Part shown: one piece after another, positions 53,905 through 63,483 of the stretch
Position numbering within the stretch: the stretch's first letter is position 1
Layout: the number at the start of each line of letters is the position of its first letter
Assembly (NCBI GenBank): GCA_020442165.1
Contig: JAGRKV010000045.1
Coordinates: 62,001-126,000 of the forward strand
DNA: 64,000 nucleotides
From: Hyphomicrobiaceae bacterium
Lineage (GTDB): Bacteria > Pseudomonadota > Alphaproteobacteria > Rhizobiales > Hyphomicrobiaceae
Direction of reading: 5' to 3'
The notes under the pieces: model-generated
Databases searched by the model: none
What the model was told of the DNA's origin: nothing
Seen by the model: the letters and a program-made list of their open reading frames with translations, nothing else
Translations under genes and position numbers: made by a program

Positions 53905-55365
53905 TCAGGCAGCGCGGCTCATGGAACTCTCCTCCGCCAGTGCGCGCACATCCGCCAGCGTGGTGCGGTGGAGCAGCTCTCCGTCGCGCCAGACCGGCTT
54001 CAAGAGGTTCTCGCGCGAGCCAAGATCCTCACGCCGGCACCAACCATACGCGCCGTCTTTGTCCCTAAAGACCGCAAGTCTGCCGGCCTTCGATGCCTTG
54101 CCCGGATCGGTCTTAGGAGACTTGGCCAGGTCGTGCCATTGACCGGAGGCGTCCTCGCGGGCGTTGGCCTTCATGGCGAAACGCAAAGTGTCGCGGTTCA
54201 CCTTCTGCAGGAGCGCTGCTCCCATGCCGAAGGCGATGTTTTCAGCAGACCAGCCTTTGGCCAGCAGCCGTTCCAGGATGACCTTTATGGACTCTGGATT
54301 GACACCATCGCCCTGGATCACGCGTACCGCGGGATCGAGCACCTTGTAGCCCTTGGCGTTGATGGTGAACCCATAGGCCTCGCCCAGCATATCGATGACG
54401 TCGATCGGCACGACGGTCGGATCACCACTGTCGGGGCGCACGACGACGGTGCCGCCCATCTGGCGAACTTCCTCCTTCAAAGTGTCTCCCCATGTCTGCC
54501 GAACCGCGCGATAGATGTCGTAGCTGTCCGAGACGACCGCGACGAGTTTCCCCGGTCCGCCGAAGCGCCGGAGCATATTGCGGAACGCTTCCGGCTCGCC
54601 CTCCTCGCCCCATGCCGTCATGGTTGAGTGCTCGGCAGCGGGAATGGAGAACCCTGCCATCGGTTCATCGTAAAACGCGCGGGCGTAGCTCAGCGCCGTC
54701 AACGTATCGGTGCCCATGAAGTTGACGAGATGGGCAAGGCCGCCGATCCCCGCCTGCTCGAAACTCGTTGTGCCGCGGGCGCCAAAGTCGTGCAGCGTAA
54801 AGGGCAGCACGGCGCGCGCTACATCGGGTTCGGCACTTTTTTCCAGTGCGTCACGGATCGTCTGCTTCACGCCCCACGACACAGTCGCAACCGTCGATGG
54901 ATACCAGATCGCGCGCAGCAGTGCCGTCTCGATGTAAGTGGCGAGCCAGAACAGCTGCGGGTCGGTCGTGCGCACCTGGACGAGCGGGATGCCGGCAGGG
55001 ACGACACTGCCCTCCGGCAGAGCTTCAATCTTGAGCGGCAGATGCCCACGGTGCTTCTTGACGATACGCTCCCAGCCATCGCGGTTGAACGGCAGGCCGT
55101 GCGCGATCGTGATGCTTTCCGCTTCGTCGATGTCAGCCGCCGTCACGCGCTCGGTCAGATAATCGAGCAGGAACATCTGCAGCCCGAAAAACAGCACATG
55201 ATCCATGTCGCCGCCCTTGCGTGCCTCGACGTAAGCAGAGACCGCGCGGGTTCCGGGTGGATACTGCAGGTAATGGGAGAGCTTGTAGCTATCGGTATTG
55301 AGGATCGGATTGCGCATGCCGCTGCCGTGCGGCCGCATCGTATCGCTTGCGATCTTGATGGTCAT
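53905..55365 (-). CDS. nadV: Nicotinamide phosphoribosyltransferase
   Basis: NadV (NAMPT-like) makes NMN from nicotinamide and PRPP. The 486-residue protein shows ILNTDSYKLSHYLQYPPGT, FFGLQMFL, FTLHDFGARGTTSFEQAGIGG, FSIPAAEHSTMTAWGEEGE, VVSDSYDIYRAV, VVVRPDSGDPTVV and FGMGAALLQKVNRDTLRFAMK. The HDFGxRG block and the length match NAMPT rather than nicotinate phosphoribosyltransferase. AGAGGAG precedes the ATG. The nadM-Nudix gene is 80 bases upstream, so nicotinamide goes to NMN and then NAD by two adjacent genes. Confidence 0.94.
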   Translation of the reverse strand: MTIKIASDTMRPHGSGMRNPILNTDSYKLSHYLQYPPGTRAVSAYVEARKGGDMDHVLFFGLQMFLLDYLTERVTAADIDEAESITIAHGLPFNRDGWERIVKKHRGHLPLKIEALPEGSVVPAGIPLVQVRTTDPQLFWLATYIETALLRAIWYPSTVATVSWGVKQTIRDALEKSAEPDVARAVLPFTLHDFGARGTTSFEQAGIGGLAHLVNFMGTDTLTALSYARAFYDEPMAGFSIPAAEHSTMTAWGEEGEPEAFRNMLRRFGGPGKLVAVVSDSYDIYRAVRQTWGDTLKEEVRQMGGTVVVRPDSGDPTVVPIDVIDMLGEAYGFTINAKGYKVLDPAVRVIQGDGVNPESIKVILERLLAKGWSAENIAFGMGAALLQKVNRDTLRFAMKANAREDASGQWHDLAKSPKTDPGKASKAGRLAVFRDKDGAYGWCRREDLGSRENLLKPVWRDGELLHRTTLADVRALAEESSMSRAA

Positions 55366-55445
55366 GGCGAGAACTCCTCTTGCCGGTTGCCGGCACCCGG
55401 ACTCCCCGGATGCCTAGGGTCGTGAAAAACTGTGCCTGTGGCTGC

Positions 55446-56519
55446 TCAGATGCCCGTCATCGCCTGGAGAATGAACCAGTGATCGTCAAGGAACTGGCGA
55501 GGTTCGAGATCGCCTAGGCGATACCATTCGGCATGTGCTGCATCGTCGCCGCCCTTCACCTTGAACAGCTTGCGGCGGTCGGGGCAGCGGAACAGGAACG
55601 CATTCGTTATGGTGCGGCCCCTGGCCGAGCGGTCCGGCGCGTCGAAGACGCGCGTTGCGCCATCGACGATGAAGGACGCCAGCATTGCGGGCGGGATCGG
55701 GCCTTTCTGGTCGGCGATGCTGGTCTCTTCCCGCAACTCGCGTATGGCAGCATCGCGCAAGCGCTCGTTCACATCGATGAAGCCACCCGGCAACGCCAAC
55801 AGCCCCTCGCCCGGCCGGATGCGGCGGCGGACCAACAGCACATGGCCCGACTGCTCGACGACGCAATCTACGGTGACGAACGTCGGCGGGTAAGGCGCTG
55901 CTTGCCAGCTCTTCTTGTAGTCAGCAATATATTCCGCCTCGGCGACCAGCCATGCGAACTCAGGCGTCAACCGGAAGGCTTCGAGTTGCCTCACCACCTC
56001 TAGCGGACAGGTGTCGCGCGGCAGGATCGGTGCGCGGCGGAAATAGTCGGCGCGGATGTCGGTTGCCGCGAACGTGCCGTAGGGTGCCTCGATCTCGACG
56101 AGGTCCCATTCGGGAAACGACTTCAGATAGCTGCTCGAAGCGTCCCTTGAATAGCCGACGATGCCGACGGCAAAGTCCTTGATGCCGTGAAGCGTCGCGG
56201 TTTTTGGATTGGCGTGATCCAGCACGGCACGGCTGACGGCCCGCTGCACACCGGCGACCCAGGCCGTCTCGTTGTAGGCAAAATCATCGACCGGCAGGAT
56301 GACCAGACGGCCTGCCGCAACTTCTTCCGGGAATACCGCACGCAGCATTGCTGCGCGTTCATCGAACGTGAACGGGTTCTTGACCGACCGCGCGACGTTG
56401 GGCGAGCCGATGAGCACGATTGTGTGCCGCGCCTGGCCCAGGGCGGTCGAAATTACGTGGCGATGTCCGAGATGGAATGGCTGGAAGCGGCCTATGAAGG
56501 CCAGATAATCATAGATCAT
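55446..56519 (-). CDS. nadM: Bifunctional NMN adenylyltransferase/Nudix hydrolase
   Basis: The 357-residue product joins an N-terminal nucleotidyltransferase (DYLAFIGRFQPFHLGHRHVI with the HxGH motif, then FTFDERAAMLRAVFPEE and VGYSRDASSSYLKSFPEWDL) that makes NAD from NMN, and a C-terminal Nudix hydrolase (GGFIDVNERLRDAAIRELREET, a complete Nudix box GX5EX7REUXEE variant) that probably splits ADP-ribose. The start ATG at 56519 has GGGAG upstream; the earlier in-frame start at 56576 adds residues unlike the family. It works with NadV just downstream. Confidence 0.94.
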   Translation of the reverse strand: MIYDYLAFIGRFQPFHLGHRHVISTALGQARHTIVLIGSPNVARSVKNPFTFDERAAMLRAVFPEEVAAGRLVILPVDDFAYNETAWVAGVQRAVSRAVLDHANPKTATLHGIKDFAVGIVGYSRDASSSYLKSFPEWDLVEIEAPYGTFAATDIRADYFRRAPILPRDTCPLEVVRQLEAFRLTPEFAWLVAEAEYIADYKKSWQAAPYPPTFVTVDCVVEQSGHVLLVRRRIRPGEGLLALPGGFIDVNERLRDAAIRELREETSIADQKGPIPPAMLASFIVDGATRVFDAPDRSARGRTITNAFLFRCPDRRKLFKVKGGDDAAHAEWYRLGDLEPRQFLDDHWFILQAMTGI

Positions 56520-56659
56520 GCCGAGACTCCCTCGACTATTGCGAATTGCCGCCACGAACTCCTCGTAACGGCTCACTCAATATGGGCGTACATCGCCCCC
56601 GCGTGAAGAGGGCAATTCCTTGTTCGCTTATTTTTGATGAATGGAAGAGCAGCGGCGCT

Positions 56660-56998
56660 TCAATAAAACAGCAAGACACCGACGCAAGCCGTAGCCAAGC
56701 CCAGCCGGTAGAAATTCCGCTCGTTTGCGATAAGCCAGCGCACGGTGCGCTGCGGCAGGTCATGCCAGGAGACCTGGGCGAGGATCGTCAGGATGAAGCC
56801 CAGGATGACACCCGCCGTCACCGACGGCCAATGCAGCGACGACACGCCTTGCGGAACCAGGATCTGGAGGGAATCGGCAACTGACGCACTGCCGACTGCC
56901 TGGGGTGCGCGCAAAGCCCGTTCGTCGCCCCCGCCGAAGGCGAGAAACGCTGCCAGGGCAACGCCTGACAACCAGACAAACGCAGTCCCCTTTCGCAT
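56660..56998 (-). CDS. Small membrane protein, unknown family
   Basis: Starting at the ATG at 56998 the product has 112 residues with three hydrophobic stretches (KGTAFVWLSGVALAAFLAFGG; VTAGVILGFILTILAQVSW; RLGLATACVGVLLFY). The loop SADSLQILVPQGVSSLHW lies between the first two. A longer frame up to 57139 adds a basic start. The ribosome site is weak (AGGGCAG), so the exact start is uncertain. No family is recognised. It lies about 140 bases upstream of nadM on the same strand. Confidence 0.55.
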   Translation of the reverse strand: MRKGTAFVWLSGVALAAFLAFGGGDERALRAPQAVGSASVADSLQILVPQGVSSLHWPSVTAGVILGFILTILAQVSWHDLPQRTVRWLIANERNFYRLGLATACVGVLLFY

Positions 56999-58229
56999 GA
57001 CGTTGCAACTGCCCTGGCACCAGTGACGTGCCGATTCCTTGTTTCGCCCGAGCTTGGATATTAGCCGCACGAGCCTCAACATTTCCTTAACCATGCGCGC
57101 GATCGCTTCGGCCGCGGTTGCAGCGGTGGCCAATGCCAAAGCGCACTACGCGAAGTGGCACTGCGTCCATATAGCCGTTGTGCGTGGGAAAGCCCTGTCG
57201 CTCGTGCACAACCCGATTATGCCGAACACAGCGGCGTCATGCGCTGCGGCCTATCAAGCTGCGAGGGCCAAGTTGATCGTATTCGCCGCTGCCAACGTGC
57301 GTGTGCATGCACTCAACGCTATTTGTGATTACCAACAACGCGTTCGGTTTCTTGCCTGGTAATCATTGAGAAACACAATTGCATCACGCACATCAGAGTT
57401 GATCTCTAACGGAGTTGACACGTCGGGGGACGAGGCGCACACTTCAATCATCCCTTCGAGAGGAGGTCTAAGAAAATGTCTCCGCCGGGTCGTTGAATGC
57501 CGCAAGACGCACGTCTATTGAATGTTGCGACAATGCGGCGAATGTACTGAAAATCTGGAAACTTGAGCCGCTGATTGTTTTCGGCGGAGGTCTTTTGCCA
57601 TAACCCTGCATGGTGCAGGTCACGGGATGACGCGATCAACTCTATAGCGTGCGTTCCATGGCAATTGGACTGCTGTCGGGCTCCAAGAGGCGGTTATGTC
57701 GATGGAGATCGAATCCGGCTTGAAGGGCGTGTGGATTGCTGAACGCCTCAGCGAATGCCGTGCTGCTGAACCGATTGTGCCATGACACGTCCATGTTGCG
57801 ACGGGGATCATGAAGTGACAACAGGTGCAGGTGATTACGCTGCGGGATCATGACCGCAAGCAACTTTCGGAATGGCCGCTTTGTAAAGAGTAGCGAAGCC
57901 GACATCGAAGATTGCTTGAAGTTTTGATCGTCATACCGGGCGAAGCTTGCAGACCAGTCTCGTCGCCAACGGTTCATGTGCGGTTAGCTTGCGGGCAATA
58001 GATGGCAACGACGCCAAGACAATGAGCCAGACGATACGATCCGGCGAGCCCGGGGGGCAGAGAAAGCCCCGCCGGGCTTTGCTTTTGCCTGCCGCCTCAT
58101 GCGTCTCCTCACGCACCGAAGCGCATGCTGCCAGCAAGGATGACTGGAGAGGTCTTCTTGCCGTCGCTTTTGCCTCTGAAGTTGCAACTTCAGTAAAAAG
58201 TTGTTTGCCCTCGTGATGCGAATTCACCC
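56999..58229. other. 1.2-kb region without a supported gene
   Basis: Several short frames exist, but none has a good start, signal peptide or known family. The leftward frame 57642-57977 (SMSASLLFTKRPFRKLLAVM, then IPQRNHLHLLSLHDPRRNMD) reads like a coding remnant but overlaps another frame and has no ribosome site. GC is lower than in flanking genes between about 57360 and 57960. I read the region as decayed or regulatory DNA. Confidence 0.45.
58047..58084 (+). terminator. Strong hairpin with T-rich end
   Basis: A stem of about 12 pairs with one bulged G (AGCCCGGGGGGC against GCCCCGCCGGGCT) is followed by TTGCTTTT on the + strand. No recognised gene lies immediately upstream on that strand, so it could close a small transcript or a lost gene. 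Confidence 0.6.
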
Positions 58230-59144
58230 ATGATCTTAATTGCCGCGCCCAAGGGTGACGCCACTCACCACGGAACACCTGCCCGCAAGTTTGCCAGTTC
58301 CGGCAGGTTGGACCAATTTGTGCTGGCTTTGCTCATCGCCCTCTTTTCTCTGCCGGCAATGGCCGAAACGCTCGGTATGCCGCCATGGCCGGTGACGGCA
58401 ATGATGCATGAAACTCTGGCTCAACGCATTCCGCCTCCTGCTGGATTTGTGCGCACGGCCGCGACTCAGAAAAGTTTTGCGGCTTGGCTGCGCGCACTGC
58501 CGATGAAGCCGCCGGCATCTCCGGTGCTGTTGTTTGATGGAGCAAAAAAGTCGCGGCAGGATGTTCACACTGCGATCATCGACATCGATGTCGAGAAGCG
58601 TGATTTGCAACAATGCGCCGACGCAGTCATGCGGCTGCGCGCGGAGTGGCTGTGGAGCATTGGCGCAAAGGACCGCATTGCCTTCAACTACACCGGTGGC
58701 GGGCGCGTGCCGTTCTCGCGCTTCGCCACGGGCGCGCGTCCGAGCGAAGATGGAAAGCGCTGGAAGAAAAGCGGGAAGCCCGATCAGAGCTATGCCGGCT
58801 TTCGCCGTTACATGACTAACGTCTTCGTTTACGCAGGAACGTATTCCTTGGCGCGCGAACTGGTGCCTGTGTCGGGCGGCGTTGCGCCACAAATCGGCGA
58901 CGTCATCATCAAGGGTGGTTTCCCAGGTCACGCCGTTCTGGTTGCGGACGTTGTGGAAAATGCAGCGGCGGGTGAGAGACGTTTCCTGCTGGCGCAAAGC
59001 TACATGCCAGCACAGGACATCCACATTTTGAAGAACCCGTCTTCAGCGGACGGCTCACCCTGGTATCCGGCCCCCATATCATGGCCGCTTGCCACACCGG
59101 AATGGACGTTTCAAGACGGCAGCCTGATGCGTTGGCGGGATTAG
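58230..59144 (+). CDS. DUF4846 family secreted protein
   Basis: The 304-residue product has a signal sequence (about residues 28-46, LDQFVLALLIALFSLPAMAE) and a mature part matching DUF4846: VLLFDGAKKSRQDVHTAIID, QQCADAVMRLRAEWLWSIG, RIAFNYTGGG, FVYAGTYSLARELV and KGGFPGHAVLVADVVEN. The family is of unknown biochemical activity. The ATG at 58230 gives an unusually long region before the signal sequence; an internal TTG at about 58308 after AGG would give a tidier signal peptide. Confidence 0.82.
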   Translation: MILIAAPKGDATHHGTPARKFASSGRLDQFVLALLIALFSLPAMAETLGMPPWPVTAMMHETLAQRIPPPAGFVRTAATQKSFAAWLRALPMKPPASPVLLFDGAKKSRQDVHTAIIDIDVEKRDLQQCADAVMRLRAEWLWSIGAKDRIAFNYTGGGRVPFSRFATGARPSEDGKRWKKSGKPDQSYAGFRRYMTNVFVYAGTYSLARELVPVSGGVAPQIGDVIIKGGFPGHAVLVADVVENAAAGERRFLLAQSYMPAQDIHILKNPSSADGSPWYPAPISWPLATPEWTFQDGSLMRWRD

Positions 59145-59219
59145 GCGGTTCCGTCCGTCGCGCTCAGCCCCTTCATTCCATGCGACTTGCTGCGGCCTCC
59201 ACCGGTGCGCTCCTTTCAC

Positions 59220-60584
59220 TCAGCGATCGTGCTCATGAGCCGTGCGCGCCAACGCCGCCTCGGCCTGCTCGTCGATCTCCAAATCGTCGCCATCCAGCAC
59301 TCCCGCGTCGGGATCATTGAACACGGCCAAATCGATCTTGCCCTCACTGCTCGCAACAATCGTCGAGACGACGGCATCGCCCGAAATGTTGACGGCGGTG
59401 CGCAGCATATCCATCAGGCGATCAACGCCGAGGATCAGTGCGATGCCTTCAATCGGAAGTCCGACCTGGCCCAACACCATCGTCAGCATGACCAGGCCGA
59501 CGCCAGGCACGCCGGCGGTTCCAACCGAGGCGAGAACAGCCATCATGATGACGGTCAAGTAGCCGCCAAGGCCGAGGTCGATACCGTACACGTTGGCGAG
59601 AAAGACGGTCGCCACGCCCTGCATGATGGCGGTGCCATCCATGTTGATGGTCGCGCCCAGGGGCACCGTGAATGAGGCGACAGAATTGTCTACGCCGATG
59701 CGCTTCGTGACGGAATGAAGCGTGACTGGTATCGTTGCATTGGAGCTTGCGGTGGAGAATGCGAAGAGCTGCGCGGGCCGGATTTTGTGCATGAACTTGA
59801 CCGGACTGAGGCCCGTCATCCCCTTCAGCAACAGCATCAACGTGCCGAAGAGATGGATCGCCAGTGCACTCACAAGAGTAGCGACATAGGCCAGCACCGG
59901 CACGAACAATTCAATTCCCTGTTGTGCGAACGATCTGGCGATCAGGCAGAAGACGCCGATGGGGGCGAAATGCATGACGATGGTGACGACTTGCATCATC
60001 AAATCGTTCATATATTCGCAGGCCCTCAGGAAGGGCTCCGACTTGCGGCCCAGCATGAGCGCCGCAACGCCCACCACGACCACGTAGAAGATGATCTGCA
60101 ACATCTCGCCCTGGGCGAAAGCCGTGAACGGGTTGGACGGTACGATATTGGCGAAGACGTCCCAAACCGATGGTGCCTCCTTCCCCGTGACCTTCGCGGC
60201 GGCGACGCCCTGCATATCGAAGCCCTTGCCCGGGCCGATCGCGAGCGCCAGGACGATGGCCAATGCGATCGCGACGGTCGTCGTGGCCAGATAGAGGACG
60301 AATGCCTTGCCGCCGACGCGGCCCAAAATCGCAATGTCGCCTATGCCCATAACGCCGCACAGCAGCGAGAACGTCACCAATGGGACGACAAGCATCTTGA
60401 GCGCGCTCAAGAACATCTTGCCGACCATGTAGAACAGGCCGTCGACGAGATAAGCGTCGATGAAGGGCGTACTCACCTTGTTCAGAATGGTGCCGACGAT
60501 GAGCCCCGCGACCATGCCGATCACGATCTTCGTCGTCAGTGACATGCCGCCCTGCGCGTGTCCGCTCGATTGCATCGTTTCCAC
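59220..60584 (-). CDS. Dicarboxylate/amino acid:cation symporter (DAACS family)
   Basis: The protein belongs to the glutamate/dicarboxylate symporter family (GltP/DctA): LTTKIVIGMVAGLIVGTILN, MFLSALKMLVVPLVTFSLL, FSTASSNATIPVTLHSV (serine-rich hairpin), VPLGATINMDGTAIMQG (NMDGT motif) and GTAGVPGVGLVML. It should take up glutamate, aspartate or C4-dicarboxylates with protons or sodium. The best start is the GTG at 60584, which is 5 bases behind AGGAGG; the ATG at 60575 is 14 bases away and the longest frame begins at 60623. Tail residues after about 430 are acidic and not part of the transport core. Confidence 0.92.
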   Translation of the reverse strand: METMQSSGHAQGGMSLTTKIVIGMVAGLIVGTILNKVSTPFIDAYLVDGLFYMVGKMFLSALKMLVVPLVTFSLLCGVMGIGDIAILGRVGGKAFVLYLATTTVAIALAIVLALAIGPGKGFDMQGVAAAKVTGKEAPSVWDVFANIVPSNPFTAFAQGEMLQIIFYVVVVGVAALMLGRKSEPFLRACEYMNDLMMQVVTIVMHFAPIGVFCLIARSFAQQGIELFVPVLAYVATLVSALAIHLFGTLMLLLKGMTGLSPVKFMHKIRPAQLFAFSTASSNATIPVTLHSVTKRIGVDNSVASFTVPLGATINMDGTAIMQGVATVFLANVYGIDLGLGGYLTVIMMAVLASVGTAGVPGVGLVMLTMVLGQVGLPIEGIALILGVDRLMDMLRTAVNISGDAVVSTIVASSEGKIDLAVFNDPDAGVLDGDDLEIDEQAEAALARTAHEHDR

Positions 60585-60706
60585 GACGGCCTCCTGCAAC
60601 TGCCAGTTTCGATCGGCTGACAAGTTGGCAGAAGCCCACGCAGCTGGACAGACCTAATTTGATCTCGAGCGAATGCAGAGGGCTCGATTGAGGCGACCGG
60701 CTTCAG

Positions 60707-61810
60707 TCAGCGCAATTCAGCCAGGGTTTCCGAGAGCGCGTTGGCGAACAGGTCGAGGTTTTCGTCGGCACCGCAGGATACACGGATGCAGCGATTGAGT
60801 GGCGCCACGCCGGGCATGCGGATGAATACATCGCGGGCGAGCACGCCATCGAGAACCTGTTTTGCAAAAGCTCCGTCGCGGCCACAATCGATGGCGACGA
60901 AATTGGTGGCCGAAGGCAGCGGAGCGAGATTGGCGCCGCGCGCAATTTCGGCAATGCGTTCACGGGAGCGGGCAATTCTGGCGACCGCCTCAATGAGATA
61001 GTCCTGATCCTCAAGTGCCGCCAGCGCTCCGAGCTGGCCGACGCGATTGAGGCCGTAGTGGTTTCTGACCTTCTCGAATTCGGCTATGAGATCGGCGGGA
61101 CCGATGCAATATCCGATGCGCGCGCCCGCCAAACCATATGCCTTGGAAAACGTGCGGTATCGCAAAACATTGGGCCGGTTCACATCGACTGGGGGCAGTG
61201 TGCCTACAGGCGCGGTGTCGCCATAGGCTTCATCAAGAATCAGCAGCATGTCTTCGGGCACCTCGGCCATGAGCTGCTCGATATCGCTTGCCGGCCACCA
61301 CGAACCCATCGGGTTATCCGGATTGGAGACATAGAGCACCCGGGCCTTCTCGCGCTGCGCGGTATCGAGCAGCGCTGCCAGATCCTCGCGATCGTCGCGG
61401 TAGGGCACCTTCACCAGCCGTCCCTCATGCATGGCGACATGGAAGTTGAAGGTTGGATAGGCGCCATCGGATGTGACAACGGTGTCGCCGGGCGAGAGCA
61501 CAACATGCAGCGACAGACCAAGCAGCCCGTCGATCCCCTCGCCTATCACCACGTTATTGCCTGCAATTCGCAAGTGACGGGCAATCGCATGGCGCAGCTC
61601 GAAACTCTCCGGGTCGGCATACATCCAGTTCTCAGCCGCAGCCTTCTGCATCGCCGCGACGGCCTTGGGCGACGGGCCAAAAACACTCTCGTTGGCACCA
61701 ATGCGCGCCTTGAAGACATGGCCCGTCTTGCGCGTCAGCGCTTCGGGACCGACGAACGGTACGGTTGGCGGAATGGCGCGGATGCGGGCGTTGACGAGCG
61801 GATGTGACAT
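60707..61810 (-). CDS. hisC: Histidinol-phosphate aminotransferase-like class I/II aminotransferase
   Basis: The 367-residue PLP enzyme matches HisC-type aminotransferases: IGANESVFGPSPKA, the phosphate-binding IGEGIDGLLGL, YVSNPDNPMGSW, LILDEAYGDTA and the Schiff-base lysine in YRTFSKAYGLAGARIGYCIG, then RVSCGADENL near the end. HisC makes histidinol phosphate from imidazole acetol phosphate, but in alphaproteobacteria such paralogues also act on aromatic amino acids. No other histidine gene is in the window, so the gene symbol reflects the family rather than a proven reaction. Confidence 0.85.
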   Translation of the reverse strand: MSHPLVNARIRAIPPTVPFVGPEALTRKTGHVFKARIGANESVFGPSPKAVAAMQKAAAENWMYADPESFELRHAIARHLRIAGNNVVIGEGIDGLLGLSLHVVLSPGDTVVTSDGAYPTFNFHVAMHEGRLVKVPYRDDREDLAALLDTAQREKARVLYVSNPDNPMGSWWPASDIEQLMAEVPEDMLLILDEAYGDTAPVGTLPPVDVNRPNVLRYRTFSKAYGLAGARIGYCIGPADLIAEFEKVRNHYGLNRVGQLGALAALEDQDYLIEAVARIARSRERIAEIARGANLAPLPSATNFVAIDCGRDGAFAKQVLDGVLARDVFIRMPGVAPLNRCIRVSCGADENLDLFANALSETLAELR

Positions 61811-61909
61811 CGAGGCGGCGCCTCCCGCGCCAGGACTGCGCCGCTTGCACGCGGCATCTTGTTGCGATGTGGTGTGCTGAGGTGTGAAACCAAAAAGCAG
61901 TAAACCTGA

Positions 61910-62365
61910 TTAGATGAGGCCAAGCTCCGCAAGTTCGCGACGCAGGCGTTCGGGCATGGCTTCCGTGCCCTGACCTAAGCCCTTGCCCAGATCTGGCGGC
62001 GCATCATCCGCGGTGAGGTAGCGCCAGCCCTGGAACGCCCGGCGCGGCACCGGGCGGACGGGTATCAGCTCGGGGTCGAGCAGCAGCAGGCAGCACGGAG
62101 AGCCATCCTCCTTCTTGCCTTCGCCAAAACCGATCAGGCGCTGACGCACCTGGATCGCACCCTTGATGACCCAATAGAGCGAGCCGCCGTCCAGAAGCTC
62201 GGCTTGGCGTTTGGGGGTCTGGAACGTCGTGTGGAAGAGCTGGGCATTGCGGCTCTGTTTGCGCGCCGTCTCCAAGCGCTCGGTCTGCCACTGCGCGAGT
62301 TCCTCGATGGAGGCGACTCCCACGCATAGCTTGACCAGATTGAGTGGCGGTGTTGTGCGGTTCAT
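61910..62365 (-). CDS. DUF1489 family protein
   Basis: The 151-residue product begins MNRTTPPLNLVKLCVGVASIEELAQWQ and continues with FQTPKRQAELLDGGSLYWVI, CCLLLLDPELIPVRPVPRRAFQGWRYL and ELAELGLI, which fits DUF1489, a family confined mainly to alphaproteobacteria. Its function is unknown. I chose the ATG at 62365 because it matches the family N-terminus. Confidence 0.88.
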   Translation of the reverse strand: MNRTTPPLNLVKLCVGVASIEELAQWQTERLETARKQSRNAQLFHTTFQTPKRQAELLDGGSLYWVIKGAIQVRQRLIGFGEGKKEDGSPCCLLLLDPELIPVRPVPRRAFQGWRYLTADDAPPDLGKGLGQGTEAMPERLRRELAELGLI

Positions 62366-62508
62366 TGGCTGAGTGCCTGACAGAAGCTCCCGATTCAAAA
62401 ACCTTGGTGGCCTGGCAAGCGCATTATTCAGATCTCGTTGGGGCCAACGGGACCTTGGGCGCGCCGGGCTCTGCGACGCGACGGAGGGCACAGACTAACG
62501 GCCCAGCG

Positions 62509-62949
62509 TCATGGGCTTGATTTGCATTCACCGCTATATTGCGCGAAGACCGGCTGTCCCAGAAGCCCCAGATGGCGTGAGTGCACAGCCGGGTACAGCC
62601 CAGTTGTGGGATCGATGTCATAGATCGTCGTCAGATTGAGAAAACCCTCGTTGACCACTTCCAGGAAGTGATTCGCATTGAGGGCGCGCACGATGCGCAG
62701 CGTTCCCGCACCGTCACCCGTGCCTGTCAGCAGGCGCGCGCTCTGGGCTTCCAGATCAATGCCGGCAACCTCAAACTGCAGTGCCTGGGCCGGCTTGGAG
62801 ACGAACTTGCCCCCCTCATAAGTCGTTGAAACACCGCTATCGAACTTGCATTGCAGCGCTTTGGGCAACCCTTCAGCCGATGCCCAGGGCGCCGCAATCA
62901 TCAGGCAGAATGCTGTGGCGGCAAGTGCAGCACCGGTCCTTGCCGCCAT
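62509..62949 (-). CDS. Secreted protein, unknown family
   Basis: From the ATG at 62949 (GGAG 9 bases upstream) the product has 146 residues with a signal peptide (MAARTGAALAATAFCLMIAAPWASA). The mature part begins EGLPKALQCKFDSGVSTTYEGG and has beta-like stretches (FEVAGIDLEAQSARLL, TLRIVRALNANHFLEVV) and two cysteines. It may be a small periplasmic binding or inhibitor-like protein. No family is recognised. A longer frame up to 63099 adds a polar start without signal logic. Confidence 0.7.
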   Translation of the reverse strand: MAARTGAALAATAFCLMIAAPWASAEGLPKALQCKFDSGVSTTYEGGKFVSKPAQALQFEVAGIDLEAQSARLLTGTGDGAGTLRIVRALNANHFLEVVNEGFLNLTTIYDIDPTTGLYPAVHSRHLGLLGQPVFAQYSGECKSSP

Positions 62950-63483
62950 CGCCGCACGCTCCGCCGTCCGACCAATCCGGCCCCCGTTATCATGCCCCGT
63001 TGCCACAGTTGTGCTCCCTCTTTGCTCCTCAACCGCTGCATTGAAGCGCTGCGCGATGTTTTTCTCAAGGTTTCGAGCAGCGGAATCCGATGCCGCCATA
63101 TGCCGCGCGCGTCAACAGTTGGGGATCGTGCGCCCTGCCATGATTGCTCCGCATTGACCCCCTAGGTAGAAGCGTTAAACCTTTGATCGGGCAAGAACGA
63201 CCGTCAGCACGCCTGCTGCTGGAATGCCGCGTATGGCATACGCGGCTCGAATTGTGCCACGGCAGGGACTGACGGTGAACTGGGTCGGGGCCTGAGCCGG
63301 GTCGGGGACAGGGAAGTTGAGAAAAACTGACAGGAGCACGGGCAAGAGGTCGCATTGCGCGGCCCCGCTCCCATTCAGGAAGTGCAAGATGGCATGACGA
63401 ACGGCACGACAAACAGCATAGTGGATGCCCACCGGCGCAGCCGCGCGCGCGCTGAGTGCCGTCGCTCCTGTTGGAGCAGGTCC
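62950..63483. other. Intergenic region between divergent genes
   Basis: Holds the start regions of the leftward secreted-protein gene and the rightward DUF2865-like gene. Short frames here (such as 63175-63432) have no ribosome site. No hairpin or operator stood out. Confidence 0.4.

Noticed and set aside
57642..57977. Leftward frame that reads like part of an enzyme
   Set aside because: No ribosome site, overlapping frame continues the pattern, and no family could be named; kept only as part of the 1.2-kb region note.
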